43,382 bases of DNA from a virus: the IMG/VR virus record IMGVR_UViG_3300006805_000004, positions 1-43,382 of that record. One strand, 5' to 3'. The position numbers and the translations under genes were made by a program. Below the pieces are notes generated by a model. The model had not been told where the DNA came from. It searched no databases and saw nothing but the letters and a program-made list of their open reading frames with translations. Shown piece by piece: positions 23,048 through 30,308 of this stretch. The first letter of the stretch is position 1. Every line of letters starts with the position of its first letter.

Positions 23048-24399
23048 AGCCCGCGCACCGCCTGATAGGCGCCGTGGAAAGCCCCTATCCCCTTCCCTGT
23101 CTCCCCGTTACGGCGCTTGGCGCAAATGAACTCGATCTTTCCTTGATGCTCGTGCATCGCGGCTTCCCACTTCATGTAATCGGGGTCATTGATCTCTTTG
23201 CGCTCGCGCTGGAGGTAATATTCGTTGCGAAGCAGGAACATCACCGTATCGGCGTCTTGCTCGATCTGTCCGCTATCGCGAAGGTCAGACAGTTGCGGGC
23301 GGCATCCTGGACGCTTCTCGACCTCTCGGCTCAATTGAGCCAGCGCCATGACGGCAATGTCATGCTCCTTGGCAATGGCCTTTAGCGCACGGCTGATCTG
23401 GCTCACCGCCTCATAGGCACTCTTGCCTTTGTCCGCGCTCAGGAGCTGGAGATAATCGACGACCACAAGGTCAAGCCGCGCCCCCTTGGCCGCGAATTTT
23501 CTGGCCTGCCTACGCACGATGACATTGAGCCGACCAATTGACAGCGAACTTGCGTCCACTACCTCAATGGGCAAATCTGCGGCGATCTCACGCGCTTGGC
23601 GCAGACGGCGAAAATCATCGGATCCGATCTTCTGATTGACGATCGACGAGAACGGAACGCCCGTTTCACCATTGAAGCAAAGGTCAGCCGCCATGCGCGC
23701 GCCAAGCTCAGGGGCCGACATTTCTAGGCTGACGTAGAGGACGCCATGTCCGTTCATTGCCGCCCCGATGCTGTAGGACAGCGCGACAGCCGTCTTGCCC
23801 ATGCCAGGACGAGCAGCGAGAATAATCATCTGCTTGCGCCTTGCACCGCCCAACAGGTCGTCCATCGGCGGAATCAGCTTGCACATCACGCCACGGTCGC
23901 GGCTTTCAAGCTGTGCCATCATCGCATCGAGGCAATTTGCGCCGGTGTGCATTGTCGTGGACGAGGCAATGTCAGTCGCATGGGTCAGTGCGCTGTCAAC
24001 ATGATCGACAGTATCGGCCAGCGTTACGGATTGGTCCGCTGCCATCTCGATTGCTTCGGTAAGCCCTTCCGCAATGCGACGGCGCTTGGCAATCTCTGCA
24101 ACTTGTTTCGCAAGGTCAACGCATCCGATCAGCGCAACCGGATTGGCAGTCAGGTTAGCGACGAGCGAGGGTCCGCCAGCGGTCTTATACGCCTCGTCAT
24201 CCTTGAACATGTTGTTGATAGCAACGCCGTTCGCTGCCTTGCCAGCCGAGAAGCTATCGCGTGCGGCGCGGAACATGCGGCCTAGAAGCGGATCAGCGAA
24301 ATCCTCTGGCGCGACAATATCGGCCAGTCGGTCAATCTGGTTAGGGTCAATCATGGCAGCGGCGAGGACAACGCCCTCTGCCTCGATATTCGCGATCAT
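23044..24399 (-). CDS. dnaB: replicative DNA helicase, DnaB family
   Basis: A 451-residue hexameric helicase. An N-terminal primase-interaction domain (residues 1-130, EAEGVVLAAAMIDPNQIDRL) and linker precede the RecA-like motor with Walker A ARPGMGKTA (196-204), LYVSLEMS (221-228), Walker B LVVVDYLQLL (311-320) and DLRDSGQIEQDADTVMFLLR with the arginine finger region. It unwinds the phage fork with the host DNA polymerase III. ATG 24399 is preferred because it makes an ATGA overlap with the resolvase gene; a longer reading starts at 24456 inside that gene. Confidence 0.9.
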   Translation of the reverse strand: MIANIEAEGVVLAAAMIDPNQIDRLADIVAPEDFADPLLGRMFRAARDSFSAGKAANGVAINNMFKDDEAYKTAGGPSLVANLTANPVALIGCVDLAKQVAEIAKRRRIAEGLTEAIEMAADQSVTLADTVDHVDSALTHATDIASSTTMHTGANCLDAMMAQLESRDRGVMCKLIPPMDDLLGGARRKQMIILAARPGMGKTAVALSYSIGAAMNGHGVLYVSLEMSAPELGARMAADLCFNGETGVPFSSIVNQKIGSDDFRRLRQAREIAADLPIEVVDASSLSIGRLNVIVRRQARKFAAKGARLDLVVVDYLQLLSADKGKSAYEAVSQISRALKAIAKEHDIAVMALAQLSREVEKRPGCRPQLSDLRDSGQIEQDADTVMFLLRNEYYLQRERKEINDPDYMKWEAAMHEHQGKIEFICAKRRNGETGKGIGAFHGAYQAVRGL

Positions 24400-24788
24400 T
24401 CGGTTATTTCCAGATTGGAGATGACGCGGCAGGCCGCCTGCCCAAGCGTCATGCACTCAGGATCGAAAAACGCGACCGTGCAGCCATCAATCGACCGATC
24501 CCTGTAGACGTGCAGCGAATTAACCCACTGATCGCCTGTCAGGACGCCATGCTTGACGAGAAGATCGAGGACGGGCTTGACCCTGTTGTCGATGTCGCTG
24601 CGGTGGTCGATGTTAAGTCGGATCGTGATGCCATAGGGCGGAGAAGGCATGTCCCATGCGCTTACCGACAAGCAGTCGCCAGCAGCACGCTGCCATGCCT
24701 TGTAGGCCGACGAGCGATAGCGCCCCTTGCCGTCCTGTCGGTTGACGAAGGCATTATTGAGGCTTGGGGGGAGAGGAAGAGAAATCAT
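24396..24788 (-). CDS. rusA: RusA-family Holliday junction resolvase
   Basis: A 130-residue protein. LPLPPSLNNAFVNRQDGKGR at the start and the key metal-binding stretch SDIDNRVKPVLDLLVKHGVL, then TGDQWVNSLHV, identify a RusA/YqgF-type endodeoxyribonuclease, with the DIDN Asp residues as catalytic ligands and the basic RVKP. It cuts four-way junctions left by recombination-dependent replication so that concatemers can be packaged. ATGA overlaps at both ends tie it to the HTH gene and to DnaB. Confidence 0.85.
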   Translation of the reverse strand: MISLPLPPSLNNAFVNRQDGKGRYRSSAYKAWQRAAGDCLSVSAWDMPSPPYGITIRLNIDHRSDIDNRVKPVLDLLVKHGVLTGDQWVNSLHVYRDRSIDGCTVAFFDPECMTLGQAACRVISNLEITE

Positions 24789-25351
24789 GCCGCAAGTCTC
24801 TTCCATGCGTCACGATCCCAACCCTTGCGCTCGGCTTTCGCGATCAATTCTTCTTCGCTCATGACAAGGGAGCCAAAGCCATATTTCCAAAAATTGGCTT
24901 TGGGGTTTGGCTTTCCATTCTTGTCCACGCGATAAACGCATGTCCTGTCGTGGTCGCGAATGAAGTCTGCCGCCTCGTCCGCGATGCCCTTTGCCTTGCG
25001 TCCGTCGAATTGGCGCGGGCCAAAGTCGAAATGCCAGCCAGTGCGAGCGGGGGCTTTGGGAGTGGCTTTCAGGCCCATGCGGTTCGCTTGCCGCACAAGC
25101 GCCTTGCGGTCACATCCGATCATGTTTGCAATCTGCGTGGTCGAGCGGACGCCCCAGTTATCACGGACGAGCTGCTTTAGCTCATCGGTCCATTTGGTTT
25201 TCAGCCCCTCGATTCCGATCTCGCGGCGCCAATCGACAATCTTGTTTTTGCCGACGCCATAGCGCGCGCAGAGGTTGGCAATGGTGTCCATTGCATGTTC
25301 GGGGAAATCGCTCGGCATGACCTTGCGCAAAAAGTGCGGTTCGTAAGTCAT
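24785..25351 (-). CDS. HTH domain protein
   Basis: A 188-residue basic protein. Two helix-turn-helix-like segments appear, at about residues 25-50 (IANLCARYGVGKNKIVDWRR) and 70-95 (TTQIANMIGCDRKALVRQAN), followed by a C-terminal domain with an aromatic-rich end (KANFWKYGFGSLVMSEEELI). The domain pair suggests a DNA-binding regulator or replication accessory. It follows a 50-residue gene with an ATGA overlap and is upstream of RusA. No named family recognised. Confidence 0.6.
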   Translation of the reverse strand: MTYEPHFLRKVMPSDFPEHAMDTIANLCARYGVGKNKIVDWRREIGIEGLKTKWTDELKQLVRDNWGVRSTTQIANMIGCDRKALVRQANRMGLKATPKAPARTGWHFDFGPRQFDGRKAKGIADEAADFIRDHDRTCVYRVDKNGKPNPKANFWKYGFGSLVMSEEELIAKAERKGWDRDAWKRLAA

Positions 25352-25500
25352 CGCCGCACCCCCTGTAGACGTGCCACAAGGTCTGCACGGCCCATTTGGT
25401 GAGCCATTGCCAGAGCCTTTTCGACAGGATCGATTGCGGGCTTGGTGACGTAGCGGACGTGATCAACGCGCAGCGGTTTGCGATGGAAGGGCCAGCGCAT
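25348..25500 (-). CDS. hypothetical 50-residue protein
   Basis: MRWPFHRKPLRVDHVRYVTK, then PAIDPVEKALAMAHQMGRAD; basic N-terminus and an amphipathic helix at the end. Its ATG shares a base with the stop of the first operon gene (TGATG at 25498-25502) and its TGA overlaps the HTH gene start, so it fits the operon exactly. No family recognised. Confidence 0.55.
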   Translation of the reverse strand: MRWPFHRKPLRVDHVRYVTKPAIDPVEKALAMAHQMGRADLVARLQGVRR

Positions 25501-25757
25501 CACGCATCACCGCGGAGGATTTTCGCCATCTTCTTCCCGACATGCGCGCTGTTCTCAGTCACGCAATCAAGGGCACGCTCGATACGGGCCTGCATTGCAC
25601 CGGCCGCGTCAGAAGCGCGGTCAGCAGCATCGCGGGCTTCGTCCAGAAGGGCTTGCAGGGTGAACTCGTCAGCAGCCTTGCCAGCAGCAAAAACAGCCAT
25701 CAGAATTGCCCCGCCAGTGAAACCGGCAATCAGGGCTAACACAGTGCTAATCGACAT
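25500..25757 (-). CDS. small membrane-anchored helical protein
   Basis: An 85-residue protein. Residues 4-26 form one transmembrane helix (STVLALIAGFTGGAILMAVF), followed by an acidic heptad-rich helix (LLDEARDAADRASDAAGAMQ), so the C-terminal part probably sits in the cytoplasm as a coiled coil. ATG 25757 has a CAGGAG site. It is the first gene of the leftward replication block, downstream of the terminator at 25884-25913. Its role is unknown; an anchor for replication or an early host-takeover protein is possible. Confidence 0.6.
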   Translation of the reverse strand: MSISTVLALIAGFTGGAILMAVFAAGKAADEFTLQALLDEARDAADRASDAAGAMQARIERALDCVTENSAHVGKKMAKILRGDA

Positions 25758-25883
25758 GGTAAACTCCTGTGGTTAAACGAAATTAACGGCTTCCATACGA
25801 AATGGACCAATCTGAAACGGCGTTTACGAAGGGCTTGCGCGCGCCTCGGTTTTCGCTGCACCGCGCAATGAATGAATCGCATG

Positions 25884-25913
25884 AAAAAGACCGGCGAGGC
25901 ACGAAGCCCCGCC
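25884..25913 (-). terminator. intrinsic terminator after the Cro-like gene
   Basis: On the minus strand GGCGGGGC-TTCGT-GCCTCGCC forms an 8-bp stem (one G-T pair) with a five-base loop, followed by GGTCTTTTT. It lies 62 bases past the Cro-like stop codon. Transcripts from the leftward promoter at 26212-26239 should stop here before the replication genes unless antitermination or another promoter carries them on. The remaining gap (25758-25883) shows an inverted GTTAA/TTAAC pair at 25772-25787 but no convincing promoter. Confidence 0.8.
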
Positions 25914-25975
25914 AGCCAGTGGCCCGACCCGTTGCGTCGAGCTTGGGAATGTCGTGTTAGCCCCCCCGAGCATGG

Positions 25976-26203
25976 TCAGGCCACCAAGCCTGATCGGCGC
26001 TCGAACTCTGCGCGCCATGCGTCGAATGGGACCGCGCCGTCTGTCGCATCGTCAATCGCGCGGGCAGTATCGGCATCAGGAAATCGCTTGCCGTTCGCGT
26101 ATCTCGTCACGGCGACCTGCGTCTTACCGATCATTTCAGCCAACCCGGAGTGGGTCGCGCCTTCCTTGAGATACGCCAGTAGGGAGGCTGAATAAGTGCT
26201 CAT
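25976..26203 (-). CDS. Cro-like HTH regulator
   Basis: A 75-residue protein. SGLAEMIGKTQVAVTRYANG (residues 19-38) is a lambda-repressor-type helix-turn-helix, followed by a short dimerisation tail (DADTARAIDDATDGAVPFDA). It is divergent from the S24-domain repressor and shares its operator region, so it is the natural Cro counterpart or an early leftward regulator. The -10 box (26212-26217) ends only eight bases before ATG 26203, so the mRNA is probably leaderless. A strong terminator follows the gene. Confidence 0.75.
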   Translation of the reverse strand: MSTYSASLLAYLKEGATHSGLAEMIGKTQVAVTRYANGKRFPDADTARAIDDATDGAVPFDAWRAEFERRSGLVA

Positions 26204-26211
26204 GGTCCGGC

Positions 26212-26239
26212 AGTATACCGAAACGGTATACGATTGCAA
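26212..26239 (-). promoter_or_regulatory. leftward promoter for the Cro-like gene
   Basis: Minus strand: -35 TTGCAA (26239-26234), 16-base spacer, -10 TATACT (26217-26212), then eight bases to ATG 26203. The -10 and spacer lie inside the operator palindrome 26213-26231, so repressor binding would block it. Confidence 0.65.
26213..26231. promoter_or_regulatory. repressor operator, divergent region
   Basis: GTATACCGAAACGGTATAC is a perfect 8+3+8 palindrome. A related partial site, AATACCATTCTGG (26238-26250), follows 24 bp away centre to centre. Both resemble the sites at 27262-27278 and 27296-27310, defining a family with core ATACCR-N3-YGGTAT that the HTH repressors at this locus probably bind. 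Confidence 0.8.
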
Positions 26240-26282
26240 TACCATTCTGGCCATTCCGCCCAGATCATCGCGCGAGCAAAAT

Positions 26283-26930
26283 ATGCCGATGGGGTATTTA
26301 GACCGACTCGCAGACCTTCGCACACGCCGCGGCTTCACGCAGGAGCAGCTTGCGGAGAAAATGGACGTTGCCCAAGCCACGGTGCAGCGGTGGGAGTCAG
26401 GCAAGCGAGAGCCGAAATTTGAGCAGCTTCACGCGCTGGCCGACATTCTCGGGGTAACTGCCGGAGAATTGCTTGAAGGCGATACCGCCGCCCCTGTGGG
26501 TCCGCGTCTATATGTGAAGGGCGAGGTGGCGGCTGGCGTATGGCGCCAAGCCGTCGAGCAGCCCGCCGACGAATGGGAAACCTTCTACGGACGCGCAGAC
26601 GTGACGGCCGACATAGAGCATCGCTTCGGTTTGCGCGTTGTCGGGGATAGTATGGATCAAATCTATCCACCTGGGACTATCGTTGAGTGCGTCTCGCTTT
26701 TCGGGCGGGCGGAAGCTGCACCGGGAAAGCGCGTTGTCGTTATCCGAACCAACGACTTGGGCATGTGCGAAGCGACCGTAAAAGAGCTGGTCGAGCGCGA
26801 GGGGGAATTATGGCTGGTTCCGAGATCAAACAACCCGGCCCATGCGCCGTTCAAGCTGAACGGGCCGGATGGCGACATAGTGGAGACAAGAATCGCCGCC
26901 GTCGTCGTTGCTTCTGTGCGACCGGAATAG
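26283..26930 (+). CDS. CI/LexA-type prophage repressor
   Basis: A 215-residue repressor. The N-terminal HTH (FTQEQLAEKMDVAQATVQRW, residues 18-37) binds operators; the C-terminal half is an S24 peptidase with a cleavage site Ala84-Gly85 (EVAAGVW), catalytic Ser123 (VVGDSMD) and Lys149 (PGKRVVV). RecA-stimulated self-cleavage would induce the prophage. ATG 26283 and ATG 26289 are both possible; neither has a strong ribosome binding site. Its transcript runs on into the lipoprotein gene that overlaps its 3' end. Operators lie on both sides, at the divergent promoter and at the early promoter 330 bp downstream. Confidence 0.85.
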   Translation: MPMGYLDRLADLRTRRGFTQEQLAEKMDVAQATVQRWESGKREPKFEQLHALADILGVTAGELLEGDTAAPVGPRLYVKGEVAAGVWRQAVEQPADEWETFYGRADVTADIEHRFGLRVVGDSMDQIYPPGTIVECVSLFGRAEAAPGKRVVVIRTNDLGMCEATVKELVEREGELWLVPRSNNPAHAPFKLNGPDGDIVETRIAAVVVASVRPE

Positions 26931-27262
26931 CACTCGCTATAGCTCTCTCAGGATGCAATCAACGTCCGGCCACGAAGGGCGACGTGGATAGCGCCGCCGA
27001 TCGCGTGGCGAGTGCTTCTAGGGAGCGGGTGGCCGAACTGGAAGTAAGGGTCCGCGCCCTTGAGGCCGACATCGTTTTCCTGAAAGAGCAGAACGCCAAG
27101 CGCGCGGACGCGATCCTGGAGCTAAACTCTATCGGCTCAAGCGAGCATAAATGGGTCAGCGATAACCTCGATATTCTTTTCGAAAATGATGAAACTCTGC
27201 GCTCCACGCTTAACCAGACGAGGGCCGCTCAGGGCTGGGCGCCGCTGACCCGAAAAGATTGA
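26810..27262 (+). CDS. repressor-linked lipoprotein, possible superinfection exclusion
   Basis: A 150-residue protein in the +1 frame relative to the repressor, overlapping it by 121 bp. Residues 27-50 are a lipoprotein signal: a run of five Arg, then GIALAIALSGC with Cys49 at the lipobox. After that comes a coiled coil (SRERVAELEVRVRALEADIV, then FLKEQNAKRADAI) and a C-terminal helix. The only in-frame start is ATG 26810. It would be co-transcribed with the repressor, and so made in the lysogen, as is usual for superinfection exclusion or lysogenic conversion genes. Its stop codon abuts the next operator. Confidence 0.6.
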   Translation: MAGSEIKQPGPCAVQAERAGWRHSGDKNRRRRRCFCATGIALAIALSGCNQRPATKGDVDSAADRVASASRERVAELEVRVRALEADIVFLKEQNAKRADAILELNSIGSSEHKWVSDNLDILFENDETLRSTLNQTRAAQGWAPLTRKD

Positions 27263-27278
27263 ATACCATTTTGGTATT
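27262..27278. promoter_or_regulatory. repressor operator, upstream early site
   Basis: AATACCA-TTT-TGGTATT is a perfect 7+3+7 palindrome beginning at the last base of the lipoprotein stop codon. It lies just upstream of the -35 box of the early promoter and 33 bp (about three helical turns) centre to centre from the site in that promoter, a spacing that favours cooperative repressor binding. Confidence 0.75.
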
Positions 27279-27284
27279 TTCCTG

Positions 27285-27313
27285 TTGACGCGATAATACC
27301 GTATCGGTATACA
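27285..27313 (+). promoter_or_regulatory. early rightward promoter with internal operator
   Basis: -35 TTGACG (27285-27290), 17-base spacer, -10 TATACA (27308-27313). The palindrome ATACCG-TAT-CGGTAT (27296-27310) spans the spacer and -10, so bound repressor excludes polymerase. The first gene starts at 27339 with AAGGGG as ribosome binding site. This promoter can drive the whole early operon to the integrase. Confidence 0.8.
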
Positions 27314-27338
27314 CGGTTCCAGACAAGGGGCCGTGATA

Positions 27339-27785
27339 ATGAACGCGCACAGCACACTCAAGGCAGATCGGATCGCCCCGCACCACGCGCGCCGGATCGA
27401 GGAACTTAGCCTCGCCGCCTTCGCACTGTGGGGCATCGTTCGCCCCGGATTCACCGGACCCATCCCCCACGATCATCAAGACGTAGTGATGCAGCACCTC
27501 GATACGCTGCTCGGCCTTACGCCCATCGAGAGCGAGCGCGCCAAGGATCGGCTTTTCGAGCAGACGCTGAACCACAGCATCCCCGAGCATGACCGCCCCG
27601 CAATCCTGCGCTGTGCGACCGAGCTTACCCGCATCGCTGCGAACTACAACGGATCGGAAGAACAGGCCCGCGAGATTTGGGCTGCTGGCTTCGACCTGTT
27701 GGAGATTGATAGCTTGTGGGAGGCAAGCCGCGATCAGGAAGCAGACTGGCGCGAATGGAACCAGCCGGAATGGAGGGCGGCATGA
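27339..27785 (+). CDS. first early gene, hypothetical
   Basis: A 148-residue helical protein, acidic, no transmembrane segment, starting MNAHSTLKADRIAPHHARRI and ending EADWREWNQPEWRAA. ATG 27339 sits 8 bases after AAGGGG; a GTG at 27333 is also in frame. As the first product after the repressed early promoter it may act on the host or on early regulation. No family recognised. Confidence 0.6.
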   Translation: MNAHSTLKADRIAPHHARRIEELSLAAFALWGIVRPGFTGPIPHDHQDVVMQHLDTLLGLTPIESERAKDRLFEQTLNHSIPEHDRPAILRCATELTRIAANYNGSEEQAREIWAAGFDLLEIDSLWEASRDQEADWREWNQPEWRAA

Positions 27786-28183
27786 GCGCGAAGTCCACCA
27801 TGTCCCCCGACCTTATCGCCTTTCTCAAGGCTTGGTATCATTGGGCTACCAATGGGGCGCCGCATCGGGAGCCTTTCCGGCGCAACGATGGTCTGTGCGA
27901 CAATGTTTGGAAATGGGGCGACGGATCAAAGGCGCAAAAATACGAGGTCCATGATGCGCTGGCCGATATGTTCGGCGGGAGATGGTTTCCGTTCGGCGAA
28001 GAAAATTACGACGCCCGCTACGAAGCCTCCACCCAACACGAATGCCCCAAGCGCCTCGCATGGGTCCGTGAACGGCTGTTCGAAGCGGGGGAGTTGCGCA
28101 ACTGCAACGATTGCGACTTTTCCACGACCGAGAAGGACGTCACCGTCTGCCCTGATCGCGCTTGCCGGGGGTCGGTAGCATGA
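27782..28183 (+). CDS. hypothetical protein with C-terminal zinc-ribbon-like motif
   Basis: A 133-residue protein. The first 100 residues are aromatic and helical (LIAFLKAWYHWATNGAPHRE); the end has CNDCDFSTTEKDVTVCPDRA followed by C, a CxxC-x12-CxxxxC zinc-ribbon-like knuckle. The start overlaps the previous stop as ATGA. Possibly nucleic-acid or protein binding; no family recognised. Confidence 0.6.
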   Translation: MSAKSTMSPDLIAFLKAWYHWATNGAPHREPFRRNDGLCDNVWKWGDGSKAQKYEVHDALADMFGGRWFPFGEENYDARYEASTQHECPKRLAWVRERLFEAGELRNCNDCDFSTTEKDVTVCPDRACRGSVA

Positions 28184-28476
28184 GCGCGTCTGATATCGCG
28201 AAAGAACGCGCAGACTGGCTGCTCGACGCCATTGCTTGCGCAATGCAAGACCGCCGCTTCCTAAGAGGCAATCCACAATACGACGAAGACATCGGTATGG
28301 CTATTTTGCTGAACGGAGAGAAGGCCATAAACGTGGCGATCGCTAAGCACTGGTCTAGCCAAGACGTGATCTACGTCCAGTGGAGCGATGACGGGCAGCA
28401 TATCCGCAAGTGGTCGCGCGAACCCTTCGATGGCGCCGGTGCAATTTCAGCTGTGACCGTGGAGCAACGGTCATGA
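28180..28476 (+). CDS. hypothetical protein with [13 protein letters not shown] motif
   Basis: A 98-residue protein. The C-terminal third, [20 protein letters not shown], is nearly identical to the N-terminal part of the protein at 39334-39606, and the DNA shows a shared 26-base stretch there, so the two are recombined or duplicated domains. The motif is frequent in small phage proteins of unknown role. ATGA overlap at both ends. Confidence 0.6.
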   Translation: MSASDIAKERADWLLDAIACAMQDRRFLRGNPQYDEDIGMAILLNGEKAINVAIAKHWSSQDVIYVQWSDDGQHIRKWSREPFDGAGAISAVTVEQRS

Positions 28477-28595
28477 CCGCATTCACCCGCCACCTTCGCC
28501 TCACCTCTCTCAGCATGGAAACACCGCTCTGGATGTATCCGGTGATGGGAGTGCTTTCTTTCTGTCTTATTGGTTTTTGGAGTGGATGGCAATGA
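28473..28595 (+). CDS. small membrane protein
   Basis: A 40-residue protein with a basic N-terminus ([14 protein letters not shown]) and one transmembrane helix ([20 protein letters not shown]). The start overlaps the previous stop as ATGA and its stop overlaps the alpha-CTD-like gene start. Early phage membrane peptides often interfere with host envelope functions; nothing more can be said. Confidence 0.55.
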   Translation: MTAFTRHLRLTSLSMETPLWMYPVMGVLSFCLIGFWSGWQ

Positions 28596-29236
28596 ACGAC
28601 AAGGCGCCTCCTTCGGACCGCGCTACCCGTGCAAGCACCGAGCCTGCAAGCAGTCTCGGCCATTCGGCGGGTATCGCTGGCGCGTCCGCTCTCGATAGTT
28701 CCGTTGGCGAGATGGAATGGTCGATAAGGACTTACAACTGTCTAGCAAACGCCGGGATACTTACCGTTAGACAGCTCACTGAAATGACGGAAGCAGAGGT
28801 TCTTCGCATTCCAAACTTCGGGCGCAAATCCCTCAACGAGGTCAACGAAGTTTTAGCCGGTATGGGGTTACGTATCGGAGGCCTTTCCTCCGCTATCGCC
28901 AATCCAAAACCCGTTGGTGGATGCGCCGCCGCTGTCCCAGCAGGGATAGTTAGCATCGAAACGCCATGGAGCCGTGGACGTAAGAAAAAGTCCACATGCG
29001 ACTGTCGCATCTGCGTTCGCAGTCGCCAGTTTGACCTTCGCGTCAAGCCCTTGGGCGAATTCAACCGAAAGTATTTCAGCGCCCTCTATGACGAGCTTTG
29101 CGAGGTCGAGGACGAGCGCGATTACCTCCAGGCGATCCTAGACGGAACGTGGCCACAATCTGTCGAGATTCTCGAAAAACGGCTCGAAAAGGCGCGCGAA
29201 ATAGCCGCCACAAAACTCAAGGAAACATCCCAATGA
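28592..29236 (+). CDS. RNA polymerase alpha-CTD-like protein
   Basis: A 214-residue protein. Residues 37-96 align by eye with the C-terminal domain of bacterial RNA polymerase alpha: [12 protein letters not shown] corresponds to E. coli VRSANCLKAEAI, and [20 protein letters not shown] to [20 protein letters not shown]. The residues of the UP-element-binding surface are kept (Arg46, Asn49, Cys50, Gly77, Lys79, Ser80, Glu83 for R265, N268, C269, G296, K298, S299, E302). A disordered N-terminus replaces the alpha-NTD, and a C-terminal part carries CDCRIC (136-141) and a long charged helix. It could bind promoter DNA or compete with host alpha-CTD. ATGA overlaps on both sides. Confidence 0.8.
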   Translation: MNDKAPPSDRATRASTEPASSLGHSAGIAGASALDSSVGEMEWSIRTYNCLANAGILTVRQLTEMTEAEVLRIPNFGRKSLNEVNEVLAGMGLRIGGLSSAIANPKPVGGCAAAVPAGIVSIETPWSRGRKKKSTCDCRICVRSRQFDLRVKPLGEFNRKYFSALYDELCEVEDERDYLQAILDGTWPQSVEILEKRLEKAREIAATKLKETSQ

Positions 29237-29928
29237 ATGCCCCTAGCAAAGTAAAGGCGGACACTATCGCAGCCGCATATGTCGCAGCCTTCGCGGAGAT
29301 CGAGGGCGCCATTAAGGACGCGAAAAACCCGCACTTCAAGAGCAAGTATGCGGACCTCCCCGCCGTCATCGCAGCTATCAAGCCTGCGCTGGTCAACCAC
29401 GGCCTCGCGTTCACGCAACCGTGCGAGCCTTCTGCAGAAGGGGTTACTGTCCGCACGATCCTGCACCACGTCTCAGGCGAGGCGCTGGACCTTGGCAGCC
29501 TGTTCGTCCCCGCCAACAAGCGGGATGCTCAGGGATTCGGCTCTGCACTAACCTATGCGCGGCGCTATGCCCTTGTGTCGGCATTTGGCGTCCCGACCGA
29601 GGATGACGACGGAAACGCGGCTGTCGCTTCCATGAGCCGTCAGGAACCGAAGCAGGAACCAAAGCGCGGCCTTGATGGCCCATATACCTCGAAAGACGCG
29701 CTCAAGAAGGCGTTTATCGCCCTGCGTAGCGAAGTGAACCGCTGCGGTGACGATGACACCCTCGAATGCCTGCTGGCAACGGACGACGCGAAGAAGCTGA
29801 TCGCGCAATGCGACCGAGACGCGCCGCACCTTTTGCACGGCAATGACCCGAACGCACCCGAATGGATCGGGCTTTACGCTGAAATACAGCGCTTGCGTGA
29901 CAATTTTCAACTGGAGAATGTTCGATGA
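29233..29928 (+). CDS. erf: ERF-family single-strand annealing protein
   Basis: A 231-residue protein. [20 protein letters not shown], then [20 protein letters not shown], and the later [20 protein letters not shown] are the signature stretches of the ERF superfamily (P22 Erf-like), which anneals complementary single strands in phage recombination and genome circularisation. A Gln/Lys linker and a C-terminal helical domain follow. ATG 29233 overlaps the previous stop as ATGA. SSB is the next gene, as is common for such recombination modules. Confidence 0.85.
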   Translation: MNAPSKVKADTIAAAYVAAFAEIEGAIKDAKNPHFKSKYADLPAVIAAIKPALVNHGLAFTQPCEPSAEGVTVRTILHHVSGEALDLGSLFVPANKRDAQGFGSALTYARRYALVSAFGVPTEDDDGNAAVASMSRQEPKQEPKRGLDGPYTSKDALKKAFIALRSEVNRCGDDDTLECLLATDDAKKLIAQCDRDAPHLLHGNDPNAPEWIGLYAEIQRLRDNFQLENVR

Positions 29929-30296
29929 TTACGATTACCGTTGCCGGAAACGCGGGCAAGGATGCCGAGGCAAAGACCACGCAGGGCGGCGACAGCTATT
30001 GCCGCTTCTCGCTTCCCGGCACGTCCGGCTTTGGCGAGCGCGAACAGACCGTTTGGTTCGACGTGACCAAATGGGGCAAGGGCGCCGATGGCCTTGCGCG
30101 GCATATCCTCAAGGGAACGCCGGTCACTGTCACTGGCGAGCTTTCGACGCGCGAGCATGAGGGCAAGACGTATCTGCAAATCCGTGCGGATCGCGTGAAG
30201 CTGCAAGGGACGCGCGGCCAGCAGTCGGACACCCGACATGCCAACCAAAATGGCTTCGGAACCGACGACGATCTCGATTCAGACGTGCCATTTTAG
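29925..30296 (+). CDS. ssb: single-stranded DNA-binding protein
   Basis: A 123-residue OB-fold SSB: ITVAGNAGKDAEAKTTQGGD as first strands, EQTVWFDVTKWGKGADGLAR, then HILKGTPVTVTGELSTREHE and KTYLQIRADRVKL, followed by a short linker and the acidic tip DLDSDVPF that binds partner proteins. It coats single strands during phage replication and annealing. ATGA overlap with the ERF gene. Confidence 0.9.
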   Translation: MITITVAGNAGKDAEAKTTQGGDSYCRFSLPGTSGFGEREQTVWFDVTKWGKGADGLARHILKGTPVTVTGELSTREHEGKTYLQIRADRVKLQGTRGQQSDTRHANQNGFGTDDDLDSDVPF

Positions 30297-30308
30297 GATC
30301 GCCGCCAC

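Noticed and set aside
25772-25787. GTTAA-N6-TTAAC inverted pair, CtrA-like
   Set aside because: The alphaproteobacterial CtrA site needs TTAA-N7-TTAA; spacing here is six and no promoter is evident, so it is only noted.
26687-26809. Upstream extension of the lipoprotein reading frame inside the repressor gene
   Set aside because: The extra 41 codons are antisense-like to no feature but are plainly out-of-frame repressor sequence (Arg/Gly-rich) with no start signal; ATG 26810 is the sensible start.
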